NCBI GenBank assembly: GCA_025210265.1
Contig: JAOASD010000025.1
Coordinates: 1-64,000, forward strand
DNA length: 64,000 nucleotides
From: Pelagimonas sp.
Lineage (GTDB): Bacteria; Pseudomonadota; Alphaproteobacteria; Rhodobacterales; Rhodobacteraceae
Direction: 5' to 3'
Shown: one piece after another, positions 18,556-29,456 of the stretch
Layout: the number at the start of each line of letters is the position of its first letter
Numbering within the stretch: the stretch's first letter is position 1
Notes under the pieces: model-generated
Seen by the model: the letters and a program-made list of their open reading frames with translations, nothing else
Told to the model about the DNA's origin: nothing
Database searches by the model: none
Position numbers and translations under genes: made by a program

Positions 18556-19152
18556 TCAAAACCGTTTGCGCGCGTTCATGGCGGCGGTGATGGTGCCTTC
18601 GTCCAGATAGTCCAGCTCGCCACCAATGGGCACGCCTTGCGCCAGAGAGGACAGCGCCACGCGGCCTTCCAGCTGGTCGGCGATGTAATGCGCGGTGGTC
18701 TGGCCGTCGATCGTGGCGTTCAGGGCCAGCACGACTTCGGTGATGTTTTCCGCGTCGATCCGGTCGATCAGGCGTGGGATGCGCAGCTCATCCGGGCCGA
18801 CTCCGTCCAGCGCCGACAGGGTGCCGCCCAGCACGTGATAGCGGCCTTTGAACACCGCCGCGCGCTCCATCGCCCAGAGGTCGGACACCTCTTCGACCAC
18901 GCAGAGCATCCCGTTGGCGCGGCTTTCGCTTTCGCACAGATCGCAGATTTTCGAGGTGCCGACATTGCCGCAATTCAGGCATTCCTGCGCGCTGTCCGCC
19001 ACCGCCTGAATCGCGTCCGCCAAGGGGCGCAGCAGCTGCGCACGTTTGCGGATCAGGTGCAGCACCACACGCCGGGCCGAGCGCGGACCCAGCCCCGGCA
19101 GGCGGGCCATCAGGTCGATCAGGGCTTCGATCGGGTCATTGCGTCGGATCAT
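18556..19152 (-). CDS. recR: Recombination protein RecR
   Basis: A 198-residue DNA-binding recombination mediator that works with RecO/RecF to load RecA at gaps. Domains: N-terminal helix-hairpin-helix ([23 protein letters not shown]), a C4 zinc finger at about 58-73 (CLNCGN and CDLC), and a Toprim domain (about 80-175) with [16 protein letters not shown] and ending in the Walker-B-like [12 protein letters not shown]. It is the last gene of the dnaX-ybaB-recR cluster, here separated from ybaB by a membrane-protein gene. Confidence 0.95.
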   Translation of the reverse strand: MIRRNDPIEALIDLMARLPGLGPRSARRVVLHLIRKRAQLLRPLADAIQAVADSAQECLNCGNVGTSKICDLCESESRANGMLCVVEEVSDLWAMERAAVFKGRYHVLGGTLSALDGVGPDELRIPRLIDRIDAENITEVVLALNATIDGQTTAHYIADQLEGRVALSSLAQGVPIGGELDYLDEGTITAAMNARKRF

Positions 19153-19167
19153 GTCGGGGCTTTCGGA

Positions 19168-20103
19168 TCACAGGGTCAGAACATAATCCACCAGCGCCGG
19201 CAAAAGCGCCAGCGCAACCACGCCTGCACTCGCGGAAATCGAGGTCGGGCTGCCCGGAGGAAAGACGTTGATGCTGGCCAGGTGGCTGCGCTGCAGCAGC
19301 AATTGATCCAGCGGTGCGGCCGTGTCAGGCGCGGTCATGGTTGCCTTGATCTGGCTGTCGATCTGGTCCAGCGCCTCGGATTTGGCGAAATACAGCTTGC
19401 TGGCAAGGGCCAGCAGCGGGGCGGCCCAGCAGGCCAGAATGATCATCAGCGAAAACAGCGTATAGGCCAGGATCGCCAGATCCGGTTGCATGACGGAAAA
19501 TTGCAGGCCGATCTGGGATAGGGCGGTCATGATGGCGGCCCCGGCGGTGATTGCGCCATTGATCAGCTTGTACAGGCTTAGATCCGGGCGATTCAGCTGC
19601 AGGATATGCAGATCGGCGGCCTGCCAATAGCGTTGCGCGGCGATCCAGAACCGGGGCAGGGCGCCAATGGCCAGACCGACCGGCAGATTGCACAACGCGA
19701 TCAGCGCGACCAGCATCAGATCCAGTTGGGTGGCCTGTGGGGCGGGCAGCGAGCCAAGGCTGCTCCAGGGCGCTTTGAGCCAGACGAAAAACCCGACACA
19801 TCCGGCAAAGAGTACCGCGGTGGCAAATGTCGCGGGGGCTTCGTAGATCTGCCTGCGCCGGGCTTCACCCGATCCGGGCTGTGCGTGGTCAAAGAAGCGG
19901 GCGATCCAGTGTTGCAACCGCCCGCCAAGAACCAGCGCCACCACGCCCCCGGCCAGCAGCAGCAGGACAAAGGGCAGTTCCTCGGCGCTGTGATCGGGCG
20001 CAATCCGGGCCACCTGACCCAGATAGGCCAGCGCCAGCACAAGCGCCGCCCCAAGCGACACCTGCGCCAACCCGCGCCACAGCGAAAAGGACGGCCCCCG
20101 CAT
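19168..20103 (-). CDS. Multi-pass membrane protein between ybaB and recR
   Basis: A 311-residue protein I cannot assign to a family. Hydrophobic segments at about 12-30, 43-60, 93-110, 128-146, 185-205 and 213-235 suggest five or six membrane helices, and a last one near the C-terminus (SASAGVVALALLPALVDYVLTL). Between helices lies a QRYWQAADLHILQLNRPD loop. It is 6 bases downstream of ybaB and 15 bases upstream of recR on the same strand, so it is surely co-transcribed with them, but nothing in it suggests a DNA-repair role. Confidence 0.7.
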   Translation of the reverse strand: MRGPSFSLWRGLAQVSLGAALVLALAYLGQVARIAPDHSAEELPFVLLLLAGGVVALVLGGRLQHWIARFFDHAQPGSGEARRRQIYEAPATFATAVLFAGCVGFFVWLKAPWSSLGSLPAPQATQLDLMLVALIALCNLPVGLAIGALPRFWIAAQRYWQAADLHILQLNRPDLSLYKLINGAITAGAAIMTALSQIGLQFSVMQPDLAILAYTLFSLMIILACWAAPLLALASKLYFAKSEALDQIDSQIKATMTAPDTAAPLDQLLLQRSHLASINVFPPGSPTSISASAGVVALALLPALVDYVLTL

Positions 20104-20109
20104 CCCGTA

Positions 20110-20454
20110 TCAGAACGGCAGTTTCATATCCGCAGGCAGACCCATTTCTTCGGTCAGCTTGCGCATTTCGTCCTGCGCGCGCTGGGTGGCGCGGGCCTGG
20201 GCGTCCTTGATTGCAGCCAGGATCAGATCCTCGGCCACTTCTTTTTCCGAGGGCACAAAGATCGACGGGTCAATCTCCAGACCGGTCAGCTCGCCCTTGG
20301 CTGTGGCGGTGGCCTTGACCAGACCGGCACCGGATTCGCCGACAACGGTCATGGAGGCGAGGTCTTCCTGCATCTGAGTGACCTTGCCCTGCATTTCCTG
20401 CGCCTGTTTCATCATCTTGGCCATATCGCCAAGCTGGCCCAAACCTTTCAGCAT
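20110..20454 (-). CDS. ybaB: YbaB/EbfC nucleoid-associated protein
   Basis: A 114-residue small DNA-binding protein; the family forms tweezer-like dimers that bind DNA without strong sequence preference. Visible hallmarks are MLKGLGQLGDMAKMMKQAQEMQGKVTQMQEDLA (coiled helix 1), ESGAGLVKATATAKGELTGLEIDPSI (central sheet) and LILAAIKDAQARATQRAQDEM (last helix). Position between dnaX and recR is the classic context. Two membrane-protein genes flank it on either side in this genome. Confidence 0.93.
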   Translation of the reverse strand: MLKGLGQLGDMAKMMKQAQEMQGKVTQMQEDLASMTVVGESGAGLVKATATAKGELTGLEIDPSIFVPSEKEVAEDLILAAIKDAQARATQRAQDEMRKLTEEMGLPADMKLPF

Positions 20455-20469
20455 TCGGCTGTCTCCTGT

Positions 20470-20912
20470 TTAGCTGGGACGCCCCTTGGCCGGGGCGGTG
20501 TAGATTACGATTGCGAGACATATCGCAGCGACAAGCGCGATGAACAAGGCGGGCGAGGCAACGCAGCCCTGCTGGGCAGCGGCAAAGCGCGCGGATTGAT
20601 CGCTCCAGAACACGATATAGGAAATCAGCACGGACCAGCCAGCCACAGCGGCCAGCCCGCCCCATTGGCTGCGAAAGCGCAGGGCGAGGGCAGAAATCAG
20701 CACAAGGATCAGCGACAGGGGCATACTCGCCAGCGCGATGGCCTCGCTTATAGCGGTGGCGGGGGTGCCATCCCAGCCTGGGCGCATCTGCGCGCAGCTG
20801 TCCGCATGTGCCATGCCCGGCCATGTCAACGCAACAAGGGCCATCAGCCGCAGGCGGTTTCTTTGCAAGAAACCGGTGCGAAATCTTGCCAAGATTTCGT
20901 GTCCAGCGCGGG

Positions 20913-20916
<4 letters not shown>
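20470..20916 (-). CDS. Small membrane protein coupled to dnaX
   Basis: A 148-residue protein of unknown function. After a basic N-terminus comes a signal-like helix (about 25-43, LMALVALTWPGMAHA), then two or three further hydrophobic segments (about 62-82, 88-106, 125-142). Two cysteines (SCAQM and QGCVAS) would face the periplasm and could form a disulfide. The start at 20916 overlaps the dnaX stop as ATGA, which argues for translational coupling and settles the start; an alternative start slightly upstream is possible. It is followed 15 bases later by ybaB. Confidence 0.65.
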
Positions 20917-22664
<1,748 letters not shown>

Positions 22665-22962
22665 GAGCGTCCCGGTTGTTCTGGCCCGGCTGGGGCGGCG
22701 GCGGTTTCCCGGCAAGGTAAGGTTTGTCGGCGCGGGCGTCCACCGCTTGATTGCCGTTTCGCGCGCGGGGCGGCTGGCCCAAAGAGGGGCGTGCCCCTTG
22801 TCCGGGCAGTCAGTCTGGGATTTTGCTAGGACATTTTCTGGTCTTGTGTATCATCATCCGCGGCGTGTCGTGGGCCGTGCCGGTGGGGATCTGGTCTGGC
22901 CTTGGAGACACAGCAGGACTGCAGCAGGCCTGGACGATATGTCTGGGCGATATGAGGGGGAC

Positions 22963-23532
22963 ATGGCGCAGCGCGGCAGCACCAATCCGGCGGGCAGTGC
23001 ATCCAGGACAGATGCCGAACCGATTGTGATTCATGCCTTGCCGGTCGGGGGCGGGATCCTTGCGCTATCGCCTTTGCCTGGTGCCGGAGGTACCTATCGC
23101 GGGGATCTGGATCACATTGCCAGCTGGACGCCTGCCTTTGTCATTACCTTGATGACAGAGGCCGAACTGGTCGCGGCACAAGTCCAGACATTGGGGGCGG
23201 ATATTCAGGATAAGGGTGCGCGTTGGCTGCATTTTCCGATCAAGGATTTCTCGACCCCAGATGCAGAGGCGGCGCGGGCTTGGGATGACATCAGCACCAG
23301 TACGCGCAAGGCTCTGCTGGGTGGGGGCCGGGTTCTGGTGCATTGCCGGGGCGGCTGTGGGCGCTCGGGCATGATTGCGCTGCGCTTGATGATCGAAGCG
23401 GGCGAAGCCCCGGATGAGGCCCTGACCCGCCTGCGACAGGTCCGTCCCTGCGCGATCGAGACCGAGGATCAGATGCGCTGGGCCATGGCGGCCGAGCGCC
23501 AGCCCGCCGTCTTTATGCGCCACAACGATTAG
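22963..23532 (+). CDS. Dual-specificity/tyrosine phosphatase family protein
   Basis: A 189-residue cysteine phosphatase. The active-site loop VLVHCRGGCGRSG (about residues 125-137) fits HCX5R, with Cys nucleophile and Arg, and the general acid is likely in IKDFSTPD about 25-35 residues earlier. The arrangement (ALPVGGGILALSPLPG, then GDLDHIASW and VITLMTE) resembles the CDKN3-like bacterial group. Substrate unknown. GAGGGGGAC seven bases before the ATG at 22963 supports this start; an in-frame ATG at 22939 is the alternative. The gene is divergent from dnaX across about 300 bases in which I see no other gene. Confidence 0.78.
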   Translation: MAQRGSTNPAGSASRTDAEPIVIHALPVGGGILALSPLPGAGGTYRGDLDHIASWTPAFVITLMTEAELVAAQVQTLGADIQDKGARWLHFPIKDFSTPDAEAARAWDDISTSTRKALLGGGRVLVHCRGGCGRSGMIALRLMIEAGEAPDEALTRLRQVRPCAIETEDQMRWAMAAERQPAVFMRHND

Positions 23533-23625
23533 GATCGTCATGCAGCGCATGAAACGCATCGCCAAAACAGGGACATGTTTTGAAATTGCCAGGGGATAAG
23601 GTGAGAGGCTGGACAGCGACCCAGA

Positions 23626-23702
23626 CGGGGCTCGTTGCGGCTGCTTCCTTCCGGACCTGACCGGGTTGGCGAGGCGTCTACCCGCGCCAACCTCTCGCCC
23701 CG
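23626..23702 (-). ncRNA. ffs: Signal recognition particle RNA, small bacterial (4.5S) type
   Basis: On the minus strand the sequence holds the universal SRP domain IV core, GGTCAGGTCCGGAAGGAAGC, with the GGAA tetraloop and symmetric internal loop. The flanks pair: CGGGGC at the 5' end with GCCCCG at the 3' end, and GGTTGGCG with CGCCAACC in between. This RNA binds Ffh to target membrane proteins during translation. The ends are estimated from the outer stem and could be a few bases off. It lies in the gap between the phosphatase and methyltransferase genes, on the opposite strand. Confidence 0.92.
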
Positions 23703-23820
23703 TCACATAGTTGACATGACGCGCGGTTGCAAGCACCGGCTTGATCCAATTGTGCAGGGGCGGGACTGTCGAGGCAGGAAACCCCTCGCGCTTTGCGCCC
23801 CGCCGCGCTAAGCCCGGCCT

Positions 23821-24927
23821 ATGGAGAAATTCGAGATCTTTCTGGCCGCCCCGCCGGGGCTGGAGCCGGTGCTGCGCAGCGAAGCCCAGGAACAGGGCTT
23901 TGCCAAACCGACCTGTGTGCCGGGCGGCGTCACCATTCGCGGCACCTGGCGCGAGGTCTGGCGCGCCAATCTGGTACTGCGCGGCGCGGGGCGTGTGCTG
24001 GCCCGGATCGGCAGCTTTCGCGCGATGCATATGTCACAGCTGGACAAGCGCGCGCGGCAATTCGACTGGGCCGCGCTGCTGCGCCCGGATGTGCCGGTGC
24101 GGGTAGAGGTCAGCTGTAAGGGATCCAAAATCTATCACGACCGCGCCGCGCGACAGCGGATTGAAACCGCGATCAGCGACACGCTTGGCGCCCCAATCGC
24201 CGAGGACGCGCCGGTGCGGGTCATGGTGCGGATCGAAAACAACGTCGTGACCCTGTCGCTGGATACCAGCGGAGAGCTGCTGCACAAGCGCGGCACCAAA
24301 GCCGCCGTGGGCAAAGCGCCAATGCGTGAAACTCTGGCGGCGCTGTTCCTGCGCAGCTGTGGCTATAACGGGCGTGAACCGGTGGTCGATCCGATGTGCG
24401 GTTCGGGTACGTTTTTGCTGGAGGCAGCCGGGATCGCGGCGGGGCTGCAGCCGGGCGCGCATCGCAGCTTTGCCTTTGAGCATCTGGCGAATTTTGACCC
24501 TGAGGCCGTGGCGGACCTGCGCCGGACAACGCCGATCCGTGACATTGCCGAGCCGCGCTTTTTCGGGTCAGACCGCAATGACGGGGCGATCCGCAATGCG
24601 ACGGAAAACGCCGCCCGTGCTGGGCTGGATGCGGCTTGCCAGTTCACCCGGCTTGCGGTCAGCGATCTGCAGCGGCCCGAGGGCGCGCCCGGTCTGGTGA
24701 TCGTCAATCCGCCCTATGGCGCGCGCATCGGGGATCGCAAATTGCTGTTCTCGCTTTACGGATCGCTGGGCGAGGTGCTGCGCAGCCGCTTTGCCGGGTG
24801 GCGCGTGGGCATTGTGACCTCAGACGGCGGGCTGGCAAAATCCACCGGGCTGGATTTTGGCGACATTTCCCCGCCCATCCCCCATGGCGGTCTGCAGGTG
24901 AAACTGTATCAGGCCGGGCCGCTTTAA
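23821..24927 (+). CDS. THUMP-domain 23S rRNA guanine methyltransferase (RlmL/YcbY-like)
   Basis: A 368-residue SAM-dependent RNA methyltransferase. Residues 1-60 hold a ferredoxin-like region, about 60-155 a THUMP RNA-binding domain, and the rest a Rossmann methyltransferase with SAM motif DPMCGSGTFLLEAA (about 192-205), FGSDRNDGAI, and the N6/N2-amine catalytic motif NPPYG near 298. It corresponds to the N-terminal RlmL part of E. coli YcbY and lacks the fused RlmK half. The ribosome site before 23821 is weak. Its stop overlaps the stop of the convergent phosphodiesterase gene by four bases. Confidence 0.87.
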   Translation: MEKFEIFLAAPPGLEPVLRSEAQEQGFAKPTCVPGGVTIRGTWREVWRANLVLRGAGRVLARIGSFRAMHMSQLDKRARQFDWAALLRPDVPVRVEVSCKGSKIYHDRAARQRIETAISDTLGAPIAEDAPVRVMVRIENNVVTLSLDTSGELLHKRGTKAAVGKAPMRETLAALFLRSCGYNGREPVVDPMCGSGTFLLEAAGIAAGLQPGAHRSFAFEHLANFDPEAVADLRRTTPIRDIAEPRFFGSDRNDGAIRNATENAARAGLDAACQFTRLAVSDLQRPEGAPGLVIVNPPYGARIGDRKLLFSLYGSLGEVLRSRFAGWRVGIVTSDGGLAKSTGLDFGDISPPIPHGGLQVKLYQAGPL

Positions 24928-26861
24928 AGCGCCAGCCGATAGGCGCGGAACCCGTCCTCCTGCAGCCCCAGATCGGTGCAGCTCAGCCCGGCCAGATCCC
25001 TTTCATACAGATTGGCGCGCGGGCCCGTGTCAAACCGCACAGTGGTGCCGGGCATCGGGGCAAAGCGCCAATGTGCCTGGGGTTCTGGCGATACGACCTC
25101 TTGGGCGCGGACATAGTCGCACAGCAGATCGCGGTTGTTCTGGCAGGTCTCCAGCACAATGCGCCCTTGCTGCGCTCCGCAGAACCCGCCGCCGCCGCCG
25201 GTGCGGTAATTGTTGGTGCTGACCAGAAACTTTGCGTCATCGCGCACGGGCTGGCCGTCAAACCGAAGATCCCGGATGCGATAGGCCGACGGGTTCATCA
25301 GATTGCCGATAATGTCGAAACGCGAGGGGCTGGACAGGTCGATCTGATAGCTGACGCCAAACAGGATGTCGCAGAAATAGCTGGGAAATTCCTGATCGAA
25401 CAGTGCGGCATCCTGCGCGCCCGGTGCAATCTGGCGATACACGCCAGCCGAGCGTTCCAGCCAGCTGCGCAGCTGCGCGCCGGTGATTTCCACCACCCGC
25501 AGCTGGTTGGGATAGTGATACAGGTCTGAAATATTGCGCAGCAAAAGCGGCCCGGCGGCGACCTCGGTGAAATTATGCGCGCCGCCGCTGCCGCCAAAGC
25601 GATAGGGGGCCACGGCGGTCAGCAGGGGCAGGTCGGCTTCGGGCTGGTCCTGCAGCATCCGGGTCACATGCCAGCGTTCGGCCTCGGCCAGAAGTGTCAG
25701 ATGCGCAGACCCGGTCACCAGCGAGAAATAGCTGTGCAATGGGGTTGTGCAGCGGCCCACATCTGCGCGGATATGAGCCAGAGTGGCCTGATGCGCGGCC
25801 TCGGTCACGGCCAGGATTTCCGGGTCGTCACTGACCAGCGGTTTGACCTGGCCACTGGCGGCGCGGGTGGAAATCGGGCGCGTGTCGGCACGGCTTTGGA
25901 CCGGGGCCCAGCGGGCGCCATCATGTTCCAGCACCAGATCCACCACCCCCAGATGCGACCCTTGCGCGCCTGCCATCACAATCGGTTTGCAGGCGCAGCA
26001 GGCATCCCCATGATGAGAGGCCGGTGCCGGAAACACTTTGTGGACATGGCCGGCAATCACCACGTCGATGTCATCCAGCTGGGCCAGCGGCAGCGCGGCG
26101 GTGTCCGGTTTATAGGGCGCATCGGGCGGCACCAGGCCGGTATGGGCCAGTGCCAGCACCAGATCGGCCCCCTCTTCACGCAGCCTGCGGGCGTGGGCGC
26201 GGGCGGCCTCCAGCATGTCGCGGGTCTGCAGATGCCCGGCCAGATGGGTCTGATCCCAGCTGGTGATCTGCGGCGGTGTCAGTCCGATCACCCCCAGCCG
26301 GATCCGATGGCGGGCACCGGTGCTGTCCAGAAAATCCCGTTCCAGGATCGTGGAGGGCGGCAGAAACGGCGCATCGCGCAGCGGATCGTCACCCAGATCG
26401 CGGACCGCATTTGTCAGCACATAGGGGAACTCGGCGTCTGCGATGCTATGCAGCAGATGATCCAGCCCAAAGTTGAAATCGTGATTGCCCAGGGTCGCGG
26501 CATCATAATTCAGCTGGTTCAGCGCCGCGATCATGGGGTGCGGCCTGCGCTGTGGGCCGGGTGTGTCCTCTGCCATGAAATCGCCCAAGGGTGTGCCTTG
26601 GATCAGGTCTCCATTATCCACCAGCAGGCAGTTCGGGGCTTCGGCGCGGGCGGCCCGGATCAACGAGGCCACGCGGGTCAGGCCGCAGGTTTCAACCGGT
26701 TCATCGCGGAAATAATCATAGGCGCGGATATGGGCGTGCAGATCCGTGGTGGACAGGATGCGCAACGTCACCTGACCGGCGGCCGCAGCTATGTGGGCGG
26801 CAGAGGCTGCCGAGGACAAAGAGCGATGCCGGTTAAAACCGGAGGATAAATCTTTGGGCAC
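24924..26861 (-). CDS. 2',3'-cyclic-nucleotide 2'-phosphodiesterase/3'-nucleotidase (CpdB-like)
   Basis: A metallophosphatase that opens 2',3'-cyclic nucleotides and removes the 3'-phosphate. Metal motifs appear in order: STTDLHAH, VDNGDLIQG, TLGNHDFNFGLD, LALAHTG and IAGHVHKVFP; from about residue 380 a 5'-nucleotidase C-terminal substrate domain follows. With the GTG at 26861 the product has 645 residues, close to the family norm. That start is uncertain: there is no good ATG nearby, and the N-terminus (VPKDLSSGFNRHRSLSSAASAAHIAAAAG) is not a convincing signal peptide although relatives are periplasmic. Longer in-frame starts add non-conserved sequence. Confidence 0.85.
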   Translation of the reverse strand: MPKDLSSGFNRHRSLSSAASAAHIAAAAGQVTLRILSTTDLHAHIRAYDYFRDEPVETCGLTRVASLIRAARAEAPNCLLVDNGDLIQGTPLGDFMAEDTPGPQRRPHPMIAALNQLNYDAATLGNHDFNFGLDHLLHSIADAEFPYVLTNAVRDLGDDPLRDAPFLPPSTILERDFLDSTGARHRIRLGVIGLTPPQITSWDQTHLAGHLQTRDMLEAARAHARRLREEGADLVLALAHTGLVPPDAPYKPDTAALPLAQLDDIDVVIAGHVHKVFPAPASHHGDACCACKPIVMAGAQGSHLGVVDLVLEHDGARWAPVQSRADTRPISTRAASGQVKPLVSDDPEILAVTEAAHQATLAHIRADVGRCTTPLHSYFSLVTGSAHLTLLAEAERWHVTRMLQDQPEADLPLLTAVAPYRFGGSGGAHNFTEVAAGPLLLRNISDLYHYPNQLRVVEITGAQLRSWLERSAGVYRQIAPGAQDAALFDQEFPSYFCDILFGVSYQIDLSSPSRFDIIGNLMNPSAYRIRDLRFDGQPVRDDAKFLVSTNNYRTGGGGGFCGAQQGRIVLETCQNNRDLLCDYVRAQEVVSPEPQAHWRFAPMPGTTVRFDTGPRANLYERDLAGLSCTDLGLQEDGFRAYRLAL

Positions 26862-27104
26862 GGGCGGGTGCTTTCCTGTCGAGTGTGAAGGCAGGTAAAC
26901 AATACGGGCGATAAAAAAACGTCTGCTTTCAGGGGTAAAGCATGACGCGGATAAGCGTATATTGCAACGATAAGATGTGTTTTTGGAATGAGCGACAACT
27001 GAATTGCTGCTTATTTGCCCCAGTTCACATCCCTGAGGCGGGGGCGGATGATTGCCAATTCCGTGATGTCTGGGCATGGTGCGCGGGCATCAAAGGGGGC
27101 AGCG

Positions 27105-28076
27105 ATGAAAGCGGCAGAAGAAGTGAGTTTCGGAGGCTCTGGCCTGGAGCGCGCGGCGCATCTGCGCGGGGATATTCCGGCGCTCAGCGCGCTGATGCAG
27201 TCGGATCAGGCGCGGACCGTGCTGCTGTGGCGGGGCAAGCCGCTGATTGCGGGCGAAGGCAAGTTTGATCTGCAGCGCCTGCCGCTGGATCATCCGATTC
27301 TGCGCCACAGCTCGGGAGAGCCGCTTTTGCTGGGGATCGAAGAGCAGGGCGGCGCGGTGTTCGCCCATGACATCTCCAGCTGGGCTCCCGATGATCTGGA
27401 CCAAGAGGCCATGGCCGCCTTTGTCGATCAGACCGAACAGATCCATCCCAGCCTGACCGGCGATCAGCGGTTCCGCGAGTTGCGCAGCATGATGACCCGC
27501 CTCACCCCGCGCGATGCTGAGCTGGCCGCCACGGCCCGCGCGCTGTTCTGCTGGCATGACAGCCACCGGTTCTGCGCCCGTTGCGGCACGGCCAGCGAAA
27601 TCCACAAAGCCGGGTGGGAACGCATCTGCCCCAGCTGTGGCGCGCATCATTTTCCGCGCACCGATCCTGTGGTGATCATGCTGATCACCGATGGCAATCG
27701 CACGTTGCTGGGCCGGGGCACAGGCTGGCCCGAGGGCATGTATTCCTGCCTCGCCGGTTTTCTGGAGCCGGGCGAAACAATCGAGGCCGCCGTGCGCCGC
27801 GAAGTGTTCGAGGAAGCAGGGGTCAAGGTCGGTGCCGTGCGCTACCTGTCCAGCCAGCCCTGGGCCTTTCCGTCCTCGCTGATGATCGGCTGCCAGGGCA
27901 TCGCCAAAAGCAGCGAAATCCAGCTGGACCCGGAAGAGTTGGAAGACGCCCGCTGGGTCACGCGCGAACAGCTGATCGCCAGCATGGCGGGGCAGGACAC
28001 ATCGTTTTTTCCGGCGCGCAAAGGCTCAATTGCGCATTTTCTTTTGCGCAACTGGCTGGCGGACCGGCTGGACTAA
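27105..28076 (+). CDS. nudC: NADH pyrophosphatase / NAD-cap RNA decapping hydrolase
   Basis: A 323-residue Nudix enzyme cleaving NAD(H) and removing NAD caps from RNA. N-terminal domain to about 120; a zinc ribbon at about 154-177 (CARCG and CPSCG); the Nudix box GFLEPGETIEAAVRREVFEEAGV at about 219-241; and the NudC-specific SQPWAFPSSLM at about 251-261. The ATG at 27105 has AAAGGGGGC in front and is preferred over an upstream in-frame start that adds 30 non-conserved residues. It leads a same-strand group with the SRPBCC, DUF4198 and GlcD-like genes. Confidence 0.93.
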   Translation: MKAAEEVSFGGSGLERAAHLRGDIPALSALMQSDQARTVLLWRGKPLIAGEGKFDLQRLPLDHPILRHSSGEPLLLGIEEQGGAVFAHDISSWAPDDLDQEAMAAFVDQTEQIHPSLTGDQRFRELRSMMTRLTPRDAELAATARALFCWHDSHRFCARCGTASEIHKAGWERICPSCGAHHFPRTDPVVIMLITDGNRTLLGRGTGWPEGMYSCLAGFLEPGETIEAAVRREVFEEAGVKVGAVRYLSSQPWAFPSSLMIGCQGIAKSSEIQLDPEELEDARWVTREQLIASMAGQDTSFFPARKGSIAHFLLRNWLADRLD

Positions 28077-28159
28077 GCCCCGGTATCGGGTAGTGTGGCG
28101 CCAGAACCGAACGAGGCAAACACAGGCGCGCAGGCGTCAGGACAGGGTAAGACACGCAG

Positions 28160-28630
28160 ATGATTTTGACCGCGCAGGAAGATATAGAAGCCCCGATTGA
28201 TCGGGTTTTTGCGGAATTGTCGGATTTCGACGGGATTGAACGCCAGGCCATGCGCCGCGGGGTTCAGGTGCAGCGCCGCGGCTCTGTGGATGCGCCTGTG
28301 GCTGCTGGTACCGCCTGGGAGGTGGGGTTTACCTTTCGCGGCAAAACTCGCGATGCGGTGATCACACTGACCGACTGCATCCCCTCGGAAAAGCTGGTCT
28401 TTGACACAGTGTCTGGCGGGCTGGAGGCGCAGGCAGTGGTCAATTGTGTGGCCCTGTCGCGCGGGCGGACCCGGATCAGCCTGCATTCCGAACTGATCCC
28501 GAAAACCCTGTCGGCCCGTCTGCTGGTGCAGTCGCTGAAACTGGCCAAAGGTGGGGTGGAAAAACGGTTCCGTCGCCGCATGGCCGGGTTCGCTAAGGAT
28601 CTGGAAACGCGCTTGAAAAGCGCCGGTTAA
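28160..28630 (+). CDS. SRPBCC-fold (START/Bet v 1-like) protein
   Basis: A 156-residue protein with the SRPBCC pattern: an N-terminal strand (MILTAQEDIEAPIDRVFAELSDFDGIE), central antiparallel strands (VGFTFRGKTRDAVITLTDCIPSEKLVFD) and a long C-terminal helix (LVQSLKLAKGGVEKRFRRRMAGFAKDLETRLK). Members bind hydrophobic ligands; no ligand or reaction can be inferred. No signal peptide. It lies 83 bases after nudC and 16 bases before the DUF4198 gene, so it is probably in their operon. Confidence 0.8.
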   Translation: MILTAQEDIEAPIDRVFAELSDFDGIERQAMRRGVQVQRRGSVDAPVAAGTAWEVGFTFRGKTRDAVITLTDCIPSEKLVFDTVSGGLEAQAVVNCVALSRGRTRISLHSELIPKTLSARLLVQSLKLAKGGVEKRFRRRMAGFAKDLETRLKSAG

Positions 28631-28646
28631 GGGCGCGAGGTCAGGG

Positions 28647-29456
28647 ATGGGGCTGTTTTCCAGACTGGTCTGCGGATTGGGCGCGGCGCTGTTGGCTGTG
28701 CCTGCGCTGGCGCATGAATTTTGGATCGAGCCGCTGTCCACGCAGGTCGCTCCCGGTGCGGCCCTGGTTGCGGATCTGCGCGTGGGGGATGACCTGGCCG
28801 GGGCAAAACACGCCTATATCCCGCGCAATTTTCGCCGGTTCGACCTGGCTTTGGACGATCAGATCCTGCCGGTGCCGGGCCGGATCGGGGACCGTCCGGC
28901 GTTGAATATGCAGGTTGCCGGGGCGGGGTTGGCCGTGGCGCTGCATGTCACCCGCGACCATCAGATCACCTATCGGGATTTTGACAAATTCACGCGGTTC
29001 TGCACTCGAAAAGGCTTTGCCGATGTGGTGGAGCAGCATGTTGCGCGGGGCTTTGAGACATCAGAGGTGCGCGAACGCTATTCCCGCTATGCCAAGGCGC
29101 TGGTGGGCGTCGGTGCGGGGGACGGGGCGGACCGTGCCTTTGGGCTGGAGGTCGAGCTGGTCGCGCTGGCCAACCCCTATCGCGACGATCTGAGCGCAGG
29201 GATGCCGGTGCAGCTGCTGTATCAGGGCGCGCCTTTGCCCGATGCGCAGATTGAACTGTTTGAACGCGCGCCGGATCTGACCGTGCGCCTGCAGACCCTG
29301 CGCACCGATGCGGCTGGGCAGGTGCGGCTGCCGGTGGTGCCGGGGCATTTCTATCTGGTGGATCATGTGGTGATGCGCGCGCTGGATCCTGAAACCGAAA
29401 ACGGAATGCAGTGGGAAAGCCTGTGGGCATCACTGACATTCGGAGTTGCTGAATGA
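28647..29456 (+). CDS. DUF4198 periplasmic protein
   Basis: A 269-residue exported protein. The signal peptide (SRLVCGLGAALLAVPALAHE, cut near residue 22) leads into the DUF4198 hallmark HEFWIEP; the N-terminal histidine exposed by cleavage is typical. The C-terminal half contains a beta-sandwich like those of transthyretin/CNA-B repeats (AGMPVQLLYQGAPLPDAQIELFE, AAGQVRLPVVPGHFYLVDHV). Relatives often sit near nickel or cobalt uptake genes, but no metal system is adjacent here. Its stop overlaps the next gene's start (ATGA). Confidence 0.82.
   Translation: MGLFSRLVCGLGAALLAVPALAHEFWIEPLSTQVAPGAALVADLRVGDDLAGAKHAYIPRNFRRFDLALDDQILPVPGRIGDRPALNMQVAGAGLAVALHVTRDHQITYRDFDKFTRFCTRKGFADVVEQHVARGFETSEVRERYSRYAKALVGVGAGDGADRAFGLEVELVALANPYRDDLSAGMPVQLLYQGAPLPDAQIELFERAPDLTVRLQTLRTDAAGQVRLPVVPGHFYLVDHVVMRALDPETENGMQWESLWASLTFGVAE

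Noticed and set aside
22665-22962. Possible small gene between dnaX and the phosphatase gene
   Set aside because: Only short frames without ribosome sites or recognisable composition; treated as promoter region.
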